Source of the DNA: Lolliginicoccus suaedae
GTDB taxonomy: Bacteria; Actinomycetota; Actinomycetes; Mycobacteriales; Mycobacteriaceae
NCBI RefSeq assembly: GCF_008312885.1
Contig: NZ_VSSO01000004.1
Coordinates: forward strand, 423,030-487,029
DNA: 64,000 nucleotides
Direction: 5' to 3'
Below are positions 36,240-42,118 of the stretch, one piece after another; position 1 is the stretch's first letter; the number at the start of each line of letters is the position of its first letter. A program made the translations under genes and the position numbers. The notes under the pieces were generated by a model, which saw only the letters and a list, made by a program, of their open reading frames with translations, ran no database searches and had not been told where the DNA came from.

Positions 36240-37286
36240 TCAGCCGACGTTCCACATCCGCTGCGGAACGCCCGCGAGGCGGCGGATCTCGGCATTGACC
36301 GGCTCCGGGGCCTCGACGCTGCTCATGTGCCCCACACCGTTGAGCTCGATGAACCCGGCGAGATTGCCCCGGCTGTCGAGCTTGTCTCGAAGCCGGTAGG
36401 AGTGGACCGGCGGGGTCAGGCGATCGGCGCTGCCCACGACAACAGTGGTGGGAACGGCGAGGTTATCGAGAGCCGCGGCGATGTCGAGCTTGCCCAGCAC
36501 GACGCCCCAGCGCCCGCGCACCCGGGGCGCGCACTCGCGCACCATGCTCAGGCAGAACTCGCGCTGCTCAGCGGTGGCCGCGGAGCCCATGGTGGCGTAG
36601 TGCAGGGCCGAGGCGGGCAGGAGCCGGGTCGGCAAGGGGGTAGCGATCGCGGCACCAAGCAGCAGGGGCCGCAGGGGAAGCGGCCGGAGCAGTGGCGGGA
36701 GCACGGCCTCATCGTGAGTGAGCCGGTCCGAGGCGGTGCTCAGCAGCATGGCCGCGGAGGCACGCTCAGCGACCTCGTGGGGGCGCTTGCCCGCCCATGC
36801 CATGAGGGTCATTCCGCCCATGCTGTGACCGACGACGACGGCACGCTCGGCAGGGGCGAGAACACTATCGAGGACGGCGGAGAAGTCGTCTGCCAGGACG
36901 TCGGGGCTGAGGGGTGACCGGCCCATCTCGCTCTTGCCGTGGCCGCGCTGATCGTAGGTGATGACGCGGAACTCGCGGGCCAGCGCTTCGATCTGGGGCA
37001 TCCAGTAGGTGGAGCTGCATGTCCAGCCGTGGGAGAGCACGATCGGTTGGCTGCCGGGCCGTCCGGTGATCCGGACGTGGAGCCGGGTGCCGTCGTGCGC
37101 GGTGATCATGCGACTGGCCGACGGGATCATGGGAACGATGTGCTCGGCCTGCTCCGCAGCTGCCTGCATAGCGGCGGCATCCATCGCTAGCCCCGTGGTG
37201 CGCTCGGCGATCTGGTGCGCGCTGGATCGGAAGGCCCCCAGGGAGCCTACGAGACTGCTGACAACCGGCAGTTTCACGTGTTCCAC
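36240..37286 (-). CDS. Alpha/beta-fold hydrolase (epoxide hydrolase/lipase-like)
   Basis: 348 aa. HGXT-type HGWTCSSTYW, DQRGHGKS, nucleophile in VVGHSMGGMTLMAWA, acid region VVVGSADRLTPP, and His in GVGHMSSVEAPE. A cap domain lies between. N-terminal ~60 residues (SSAHQIAERTTGLAMDAAAMQAAAEQAEHIVP) are unusual and may form a membrane-associated helix. GTG 37286 start; GTG 37277 possible. It is downstream of the MerR gene on the same strand with a 182-bp gap, so it is a likely target of that regulator. Confidence 0.82.
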   Translation of the reverse strand: MEHVKLPVVSSLVGSLGAFRSSAHQIAERTTGLAMDAAAMQAAAEQAEHIVPMIPSASRMITAHDGTRLHVRITGRPGSQPIVLSHGWTCSSTYWMPQIEALAREFRVITYDQRGHGKSEMGRSPLSPDVLADDFSAVLDSVLAPAERAVVVGHSMGGMTLMAWAGKRPHEVAERASAAMLLSTASDRLTHDEAVLPPLLRPLPLRPLLLGAAIATPLPTRLLPASALHYATMGSAATAEQREFCLSMVRECAPRVRGRWGVVLGKLDIAAALDNLAVPTTVVVGSADRLTPPVHSYRLRDKLDSRGNLAGFIELNGVGHMSSVEAPEPVNAEIRRLAGVPQRMWNVG

Positions 37287-37320
37287 CTCATCGTGTTCCG
37301 CAGCACAGTCGTTGTGCTGG

Positions 37321-37340
37321 GGCCCGCACCGTTGCGGGCC
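37321..37340 (-). terminator. Hairpin between MerR gene and hydrolase
   Basis: GGCCCGCA (37321-37328) and TGCGGGCC (37333-37340) form an 8-bp perfect stem with loop CCGT, 128 nt after the MerR-gene stop and 35 nt before the hydrolase start. It may terminate the regulator's transcript or be a leader hairpin of the hydrolase mRNA. Confidence 0.35.
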
Positions 37341-37468
37341 TTAGCGGCAATGCCTTCGAAGTGTAGAACAGATTTCAAGCAGCAGCGCACGTTTCTTGAC
37401 AAAACAGGCAGAAGTGTTAAAAGTGTGACCTGCGACACAGTCCTGGCCCGCGGTCGCACGGCAGCCCG

Positions 37469-38236
37469 TCAGTGGGCGAAAGGATCCTCGCCCTCGTCGC
37501 CATCCTCGTTGAGGGCGCTCGCCGCGCGACTGATCGTCCTGCTGATCTCCACCTCCAGGGCCTCGGAGAACAGGATGTCGACCACCTTGTTGGCGAGGGG
37601 CCGGAGCTTGCGCGCAGCCTCAGCGAGCTCCGCGATGCGCTGCTCATCAAGCTCGCTGTTGCCCGCCTCGACCATCTCGGGCAGGAATGTCTCGGTGATC
37701 GTGGCAATGAACAGCTGGGCAACATCCTGGAGATCGTCGCGCACCCGCTGCCCGTTCTCCGCGATCGCCTCGATCGGAACGCCAGCGTCCATGAGCGTCT
37801 GGGCGATCTCCAGAAGGCGCGGACTACGCACCGCGAGCGCATCGCCAGTGCCCGAGAGGACCCCAAGCTCCTTGCCGCGCTCGAGCAGCGCCGGTGGCGC
37901 ATGATCGCCAAAGACCTTGCGCAGCTCAGCGAGCGTCACTTTCGCCTTGGACCGGAAGAAGCCAATCGGGCCACGGGGGTCATCGGACTCAAGGATCTCG
38001 TCGACGCTCATGCCATGCTGCGAGGCAAGCAGCAGTTCACTGATCGTGGCGAAGGTATAGCCACGCTCGAGCATCCGGGTGATCAAGCGCAGGCGGGACA
38101 AGTGCGATTCGTTGTACCAGCCGGTGCGCCCCTCCTTGCGCGGAGGCGGCAGGAGCCCACGATCCTGGTACACGCGCACATTGCGGACGTTGATTCCAGC
38201 CGCTCGCGCCAGATCGTCGATCCGGTACTCTTTCAT
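37469..38236 (-). CDS. MerR-family transcriptional regulator
   Basis: 255 aa. The N-terminal winged HTH is complete (YRIDDLARAAGINVRNVRVYQDRGLLPPPRKEGRTGWYNESHLSRLRLI-type layout), followed by a coiled dimer helix and a long, all-helical C-terminal ligand or effector domain without the Cys cluster of metal-sensing MerR proteins; it ends EDGDEGEDPFAH. The long C-terminal domain suggests an organic ligand. ATG 38236 start with a GGAAG ribosome site. A TATACT -10 at 38317-38312, with a CGATTCG-CC-CGAATCG palindrome just upstream, is the likely autoregulated promoter. A second MerR-like promoter lies farther upstream. Confidence 0.87.
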   Translation of the reverse strand: MKEYRIDDLARAAGINVRNVRVYQDRGLLPPPRKEGRTGWYNESHLSRLRLITRMLERGYTFATISELLLASQHGMSVDEILESDDPRGPIGFFRSKAKVTLAELRKVFGDHAPPALLERGKELGVLSGTGDALAVRSPRLLEIAQTLMDAGVPIEAIAENGQRVRDDLQDVAQLFIATITETFLPEMVEAGNSELDEQRIAELAEAARKLRPLANKVVDILFSEALEVEISRTISRAASALNEDGDEGEDPFAH

Positions 38237-38311
38237 CTCCCGCTTCCGATTGCCCCGCCACCCCGGGCATTCCTCCAGGAAAAGACCTCCGGGGGCTCCA
38301 GTTCGCAGGCG

Positions 38312-38342
38312 AGTATACCGATTCGGGCGAATCGATCCGCAT
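38312..38342 (-). promoter_or_regulatory. Likely MerR-gene promoter with palindromic operator
   Basis: On the minus strand a TATACT -10 (38317-38312) is preceded by CGATTCGCCCGAATCG (38334-38319), whose 7-bp arms pair perfectly around CC. A 19-bp spacer would put the -35 at ATGCGG, a poor match, which is usual for activator-dependent MerR promoters. Predicted leader about 70 nt. Confidence 0.5.
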
Positions 38343-38458
38343 GCTTGCTCACACCGGGATATCACGATCCGACACCGGTTCCCGCGGGCCGCGGCGACTC
38401 CCGCGCAGGCCCGGAGGGACTAGCTAGTTGGTGGCGCGGGACTCCGTTGTCCGCACCC

Positions 38459-38521
38459 AGGGGAAGGAGACTAACCACTCAAGAGTGGACTCGCTTCCGG
38501 GATAGCCCCTTCCTCAGGGGC
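38459..38521 (-). ncRNA. Possible structured RNA element in the distal MerR leader
   Basis: Two nested or tandem foldings are visible. GGAAG-GAG (38462-38469) pairs with CTC-G-CTTCC (38490-38498), enclosing the hairpin CCACTC-AA-GAGTGG (38475-38488). Right next to it GCCCCT-TCCTC-AGGGGC (38505-38521) forms a 6-bp hairpin. Transcription from the 38596-38626 promoter on the minus strand would include it. I recognise no riboswitch class. It could be an independent small RNA, an attenuator or chance. Confidence 0.3.
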
Positions 38522-38576
38522 GGAACACCTCGCTGCGAGCATCATCGTCGATGCCCGAGGCATACTGCATAGTCAC
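38514..38576 (-). other. Possible leader ORF of 18-20 codons
   Basis: GTG at 38576 or ATG at 38570 opens a frame reading (VT)MQYASGIDDDARSEVFRP, ending TGA at 38514. The stop lies inside the GCCCCT hairpin (38505-38521), an arrangement resembling leader-peptide control. No ribosome site stands out and codon content is not conclusive. Confidence 0.2.
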
Positions 38577-38595
38577 GCCGTTGAGACTGTTCTGC

Positions 38596-38626
38596 ACAGT
38601 ACCATTGTGACAATGAGCATTGTCAA
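38596..38626 (-). promoter_or_regulatory. MerR-type promoter: 19-bp spacer around a perfect palindrome
   Basis: On the minus strand TTGACA (38626-38621) and TACTGT (38601-38596) are separated by exactly 19 bp. TGACAATG-AG-CATTGTCA (38608-38625, plus-strand reading) is a perfect inverted repeat that overlaps the -35 and fills the upstream part of the spacer. A consensus -35 with an overlong 19-bp spacer and a palindrome is the hallmark of MerR-activated promoters. Transcription would run toward the MerR gene, whose ATG is about 350 nt downstream. Confidence 0.55.
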
Positions 38627-38656
38627 TATTGCTCGTCCCGGCGCGGCGCGTGTCCG

Positions 38657-38932
38657 CTACCAGCGCGGGCCACCCTGGATCTCATCGATCTTGGGCTTGA
38701 CATCAGCCAGATAGACACCAATAGCGATGACCCCGATCAGCCCGAGCAAGCTATAGGCATTGAAGACGAAGATCACCAGTACCGACGCCGCCAGGATCGC
38801 TATCCAGGTGGGCTTCGTGAGCTTGTCGGTCGCCGTATAGGCATCCGGGCGCTGCCGCGCCGCATGCACCAACGCGAACACGCCGCCGCCGATCGCGAGC
38901 GCGGTCAGGATCATCACCAGGAAACCTTGCAC
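38657..38932 (-). CDS. DUF2516 family small membrane protein
   Basis: 91 aa with two or three hydrophobic segments (FLVMILTALAIGGGVFALVHAA; WIAILAASVLVIFVFNAYSLLGLIGVIAIGVYLADV) and the C-terminal VKPKIDEIQGGPRW characteristic of DUF2516. Function unknown. GTG 38932 start. It follows hbhA on the same strand (124-bp gap containing a hairpin), as Rv0476 follows hbhA in M. tuberculosis. Confidence 0.85.
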   Translation of the reverse strand: MQGFLVMILTALAIGGGVFALVHAARQRPDAYTATDKLTKPTWIAILAASVLVIFVFNAYSLLGLIGVIAIGVYLADVKPKIDEIQGGPRW

Positions 38933-39006
38933 CCCACCAGTCTAGAGTGGCGCGCCCGCCGCGCAACCCAGCGCAACAGCCACGGCCCCGCTCCCGGGCC
39001 AAGCAC

Positions 39007-39040
39007 AGTGCCCCGGGGTGGTCTCCCTCCCCGGGGCACT
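39007..39040 (-). terminator. Terminator after hbhA
   Basis: AGTGCCCCGGGG (39007-39018) and CCCCGGGGCACT (39029-39040) form a 12-bp perfect stem with a 10-nt loop, starting 16 nt after the hbhA stop on the minus strand. No U-tract follows. Confidence 0.65.
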
Positions 39041-39056
39041 GCACGCTATGACTCCC

Positions 39057-39884
39057 CTACTCGGCGGACTCAGCCTTGGAAGACGCAGCCTTCGCAGAGG
39101 CAGCCTTGCCCTCTGCCGCGCTGGCCTGGGGCTTGCGAGCCCGCGAGGTGGTCGCAGTAGTGCCTGCGGGCTTGGAGGTGGCGCGGCGACGACGCGGCGC
39201 AGCCTTCGGCGCGGTGGCCGCGGCACTATCAGCCGAGCCGGCGGCCTCGGTTGCCTTTGCCTCGGCCTTGGCGACATTCTGCTCCGCGTCCGCGACAGCA
39301 TCCTCGACCTTGGCGACAACTTCCTCGGCAGCAGCCTCGGCGGACTCCCGTGCCGCGGCAGCCTCGTCCGCCACGACCTCGGGCACCGCCGCGAGGGTCT
39401 CCTTGGTCTCGTCCGCGAGCACACCGGCCGCGGAAGCCACCTGGATGGTCGCGTCCGAAGCCTTCGCCCCGAACCGGTTCACCAGTGCGCGCACCTCGGT
39501 GGCACGGCGCGAGACAGCGCTGACCGCGCCGACGACACGCTCCTCGGCGAGAGCCTGCTCGCGGAGCCGCTCCACGCGCGACTCCCCACGCTGGGCAAGG
39601 GTCCCGTAAGCCGTGCGGGCCGACTGCAAGTATGCGTCGGCCTGCTTGCGCAGTTCAGCGGAGCCCACCCGGCCGCGGAGGCCCGCGAGCTCGGACGGCA
39701 CCTGCTCCTGCAGCGCGACGACACGGCCACGCGCGCGATCGATGCGAGCCTGCACGTCGCTGGCCCTGCTGCCAGCGGCACGGCGCGCGTCCTTGACGAT
39801 GCCGCCCAGTGATTCAGCGGCGATATCCCCCGCGCCCACTGCTGCGAACAATGGCGTCTTGACAGTAGTAATGGTCTTGGTCAT
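39057..39884 (-). CDS. hbhA: Heparin-binding haemagglutinin (HbhA) homologue
   Basis: 275 aa. The N-terminus VKTPLFAAVGAGDIA is followed by a long charged coiled coil (about residues 35-130: VQARIDRARGRVVALQEQV..., ESRVERLREQALAEERV), an Ala/Glu-rich helix, and a basic Ala/Lys/Arg/Pro tail (APRRRRATSKPAG...SRARKPQ...GKAASAKAASSKAE), the glycosaminoglycan-binding part in mycobacterial HbhA. In this family the protein is surface-exposed, binds lipid bodies or host heparan sulphate, and its Lys residues can be methylated. ATG 39884 has a GGGGAG ribosome site. The tail is richer in Arg and Ser and shorter in Lys repeats than the tuberculosis protein. Confidence 0.85.
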   Translation of the reverse strand: MTKTITTVKTPLFAAVGAGDIAAESLGGIVKDARRAAGSRASDVQARIDRARGRVVALQEQVPSELAGLRGRVGSAELRKQADAYLQSARTAYGTLAQRGESRVERLREQALAEERVVGAVSAVSRRATEVRALVNRFGAKASDATIQVASAAGVLADETKETLAAVPEVVADEAAAARESAEAAAEEVVAKVEDAVADAEQNVAKAEAKATEAAGSADSAAATAPKAAPRRRRATSKPAGTTATTSRARKPQASAAEGKAASAKAASSKAESAE

Positions 39885-39961
39885 GTTGAAAGCTCCCCAC
39901 GAATGTCGGCATCATGCGGGCCCCGTGGGATTGCATGCCTCGGCGAGGCACGGGACCCGAG

Positions 39962-40537
39962 TTATTCGTCGGCCTGGTTCTCGTGGCAGAACGAGGTATA
40001 GATCTCGAGAAGAACCTGCTTCTGGCGCTCATTGATGACAGGATCCGCAAGAATCGCGTCACGCACTGGGCTGGATTCACGCTGCTCCAGGATTCCAGCA
40101 CGCACATATAGCGCCTCGGCAGAAACTCTCAGGCCTTTCGCGATCTGGCCGAGAACCTCAGCGGACGGCTTGCGTAGCCCACGCTCGATCTGGCTGAGGT
40201 ACGGATTGCTCACTCCGGCCCGCTCGGCGAGCTGTCGCAGGGAGACCTGCGCCATCTCGCGCTGCGCCCTGATGAAACCGCCAATATCCTGCGCCGCGTT
40301 GCTCACTGCGCGAACAGCTGCCGGGGCATTGGACTGACGTGATGGATCCGCACCTTGCTCCTCATCGGACGTACCACCGACGCCCTTGTCGGCATGATCG
40401 GACTCCCTGGAGGATGCACCTTCGGCGATGCCTGGATCCGCCGTCCCGCCAGTGCCGCTGCCTGCACCGCGATCATCTGCGATCCCGTTGCGCGGCTCAC
40501 CACCATTATCGACGGATGGGCTGCTCGCCTGAGCCAT
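39962..40537 (-). CDS. XRE-family HTH regulator upstream of hbhA (Rv0474-like)
   Basis: 191 aa. A ~95-residue low-complexity acidic/Gly/Ser N-terminus precedes a Cro/C1-type HTH: IGGFIRAQREMAQVSLRQLAERAGVSNPYLSQIERGLRKPSAEVLGQIAKGL, then a short C-terminal VRDAILADPVINERQKQVLLEIY helix. ATG 40537 has a strong GGAGGAGA ribosome site. Rv0474 occupies the same place and is reported as a repressor in mycobacteria. Transcribed toward hbhA with a 77-bp gap, it may share its transcript or control it. Confidence 0.86.
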   Translation of the reverse strand: MAQASSPSVDNGGEPRNGIADDRGAGSGTGGTADPGIAEGASSRESDHADKGVGGTSDEEQGADPSRQSNAPAAVRAVSNAAQDIGGFIRAQREMAQVSLRQLAERAGVSNPYLSQIERGLRKPSAEVLGQIAKGLRVSAEALYVRAGILEQRESSPVRDAILADPVINERQKQVLLEIYTSFCHENQADE

Positions 40538-40663
40538 GGATTCTCCTCCACTCCGGCTACGTGCGTGAGCGTACCCACGCGTGCTAACTCCTGCAAGCAC
40601 TCAGCGTAATGGCGATTCGCGGCCTTCGTGTGAGTTTTCGCATAACGATCATCCGCGTGTCGA

Positions 40664-41938
40664 TCAGCCGAAAATCACATGCGTAATGCTATGGATCGTG
40701 AATCCCGCGAGAGCGCCGACCACAGTCCCGTTGATCCGGATGAACTGCAGGTCCCGCCCCACCTGCAATTCGATCTTGGTACTGGCCTCGTCGGCGTCCC
40801 ATTTCGCCACCGTGTCGCTGATGAGCCCGGTGATCTCGTGCGCATAGTTGTCGATGACATATCCCGCGCCCTCGGTCATCCATCGATCCAGCTTCTCCCG
40901 CAGCGCGGCGTCCTCCTTCAGCCGCTCGCCGAAATCGAGGATCCAGTCGCGGAACTTCAGGCGCAGCGTGCTCCCCGGATCATCCACCGACTCGAGGATC
41001 ATCTTCTTCACCAGCGCCCAGGCCGCGCTCGCCAGGCTCGTCACCTCGCGCCGGTTCATCAACTCGTCCTTGATGCGCTCGGCCTTCGCGATCGTGGCGT
41101 CGTCATGCTGCAGATCGTTGGCGAACTCGAACAGGAACTTGTTGATCGCCTGCCGCACCTCATGGTCCGGATCAGCACGCACCTTCCACGCGAACTCCAC
41201 GAGCTCGCGGTGGATCTTCTCCCCCACCAGGAGGTCCACGACCTTCGGGGACCAGCTCGGCGAGTCCTTGGTGACCACCCGATCGATCGTCTCCTGGGAG
41301 CCCAGCGCCCACTGGTACGCGCGGTCGCACAGCAGCTCGATCACTGGCAACTGACGGTTCTCCTCGAGCAGCTCCTCGAGGATCTTGCCCAGCGGCGGGC
41401 CCCACTTCGCATCAGCAAGCTTGCGCACCAGCGTCTGGTCGATGACCTGCTGCACATCATCATCACGCAGCACCACGACCAGCGCCCGCAGCAACGTCGC
41501 CGCTTCCTTCGACAACCGCTCGGCATGCACCGGATCCGAGAGCCAGTCACCGGCGCGACGCGGCAGCTCCGCGGACTGGAGCCGCTGCGTGACGACGTCG
41601 CGGGAGAGGAAGTTGGATCCAACGAAGCTCCCGAGGCTCTCGCCCAGCTGATCCTTCTTCTTCTTGATCAGCGCGGTGTGCGGGATCGGCAGGCCCATGG
41701 GGCGCTTGAACAGCGCGGTCACCGCGAACCAGTCCGCGAGGCCGCCGACCACCCCTGCCTCGGCAGCGGCACGGGCGAAGCCCACCCATTCGGCGGTGTC
41801 GTCCATCGACTCGAGCCATCGGCAGTACAGGTAGATCGTCGCGGCGATGAGGAGGAACCCCAGCGCGAAGGTCTTCATCCTGCGCAGATCGCGTCGCTTG
41901 GCATCATCATCGAGGTCCATTAGCTGCACGTAGCCCAT
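40664..41938 (-). CDS. DUF445 family membrane protein
   Basis: 424 aa. An N-terminal membrane helix (TFALGFLLIAATIYLYCRWLE), the conserved AEAGVVGGLADWFAVTALFKRPMGLPIPHTALIKKKKDQLGESLGSFV block, a long helical middle and a C-terminal segment NGTVVGALAGFTIHSITHVIFG. This is the DUF445 (YjiN/YheB-like) family, function unknown. Position equals Rv0473. ATG 41938 or 41920 possible; neither has a clear ribosome site. Confidence 0.85.
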   Translation of the reverse strand: MGYVQLMDLDDDAKRRDLRRMKTFALGFLLIAATIYLYCRWLESMDDTAEWVGFARAAAEAGVVGGLADWFAVTALFKRPMGLPIPHTALIKKKKDQLGESLGSFVGSNFLSRDVVTQRLQSAELPRRAGDWLSDPVHAERLSKEAATLLRALVVVLRDDDVQQVIDQTLVRKLADAKWGPPLGKILEELLEENRQLPVIELLCDRAYQWALGSQETIDRVVTKDSPSWSPKVVDLLVGEKIHRELVEFAWKVRADPDHEVRQAINKFLFEFANDLQHDDATIAKAERIKDELMNRREVTSLASAAWALVKKMILESVDDPGSTLRLKFRDWILDFGERLKEDAALREKLDRWMTEGAGYVIDNYAHEITGLISDTVAKWDADEASTKIELQVGRDLQFIRINGTVVGALAGFTIHSITHVIFG

Positions 41939-42051
41939 TCTGTCGCAGGGCGGCGGCGCGCGTGCAGCGGACCCTTCAATTCTGGTGCCGGCGGCGGCGC
42001 GGCTGGGGCGCTCGACTGCAGGCGGGGCACGGCAAAAGCACCCGAAACCGC

Positions 42052-42101
42052 CAAACGCGATAGAACCTGGCCCGGGATCGGAGCAGCTTCTATCGCGTTT
42101 G
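42052..42101 (-). terminator. Long inverted repeat downstream of metE
   Basis: CAAACGCGATAGAA (42052-42065) and TTCTATCGCGTTTG (42088-42101) are perfect 14-bp complements around a 22-nt GC-rich loop, starting 18 nt after the metE stop on the minus strand. It probably ends metE transcription. The AT-richer arms and long loop are unlike the other hairpins here, so it could instead be a dispersed repeat. Confidence 0.55.
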
Positions 42102-42118
42102 CGCCAAGCAGCGCCCGC

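Larger units (their letters stand above)
38237..38656. other. 420-bp intergenic region upstream of the MerR gene
   Basis: No tRNA and no full-size gene is visible. It holds, from left to right, a probable MerR-gene promoter with palindrome (38312-38342), a foldable segment (38459-38521), a possible 18-20 codon minus-strand ORF (38514-38576) and a second promoter with the 19-bp spacer typical of MerR-controlled promoters (38596-38626). Each is listed separately. Confidence 0.6.

Noticed and set aside
38237..38656. tRNA or known riboswitch in the MerR leader
   Set aside because: No cloverleaf with TTC arm and no motif of a class I can name; kept only as a possible new structured RNA.
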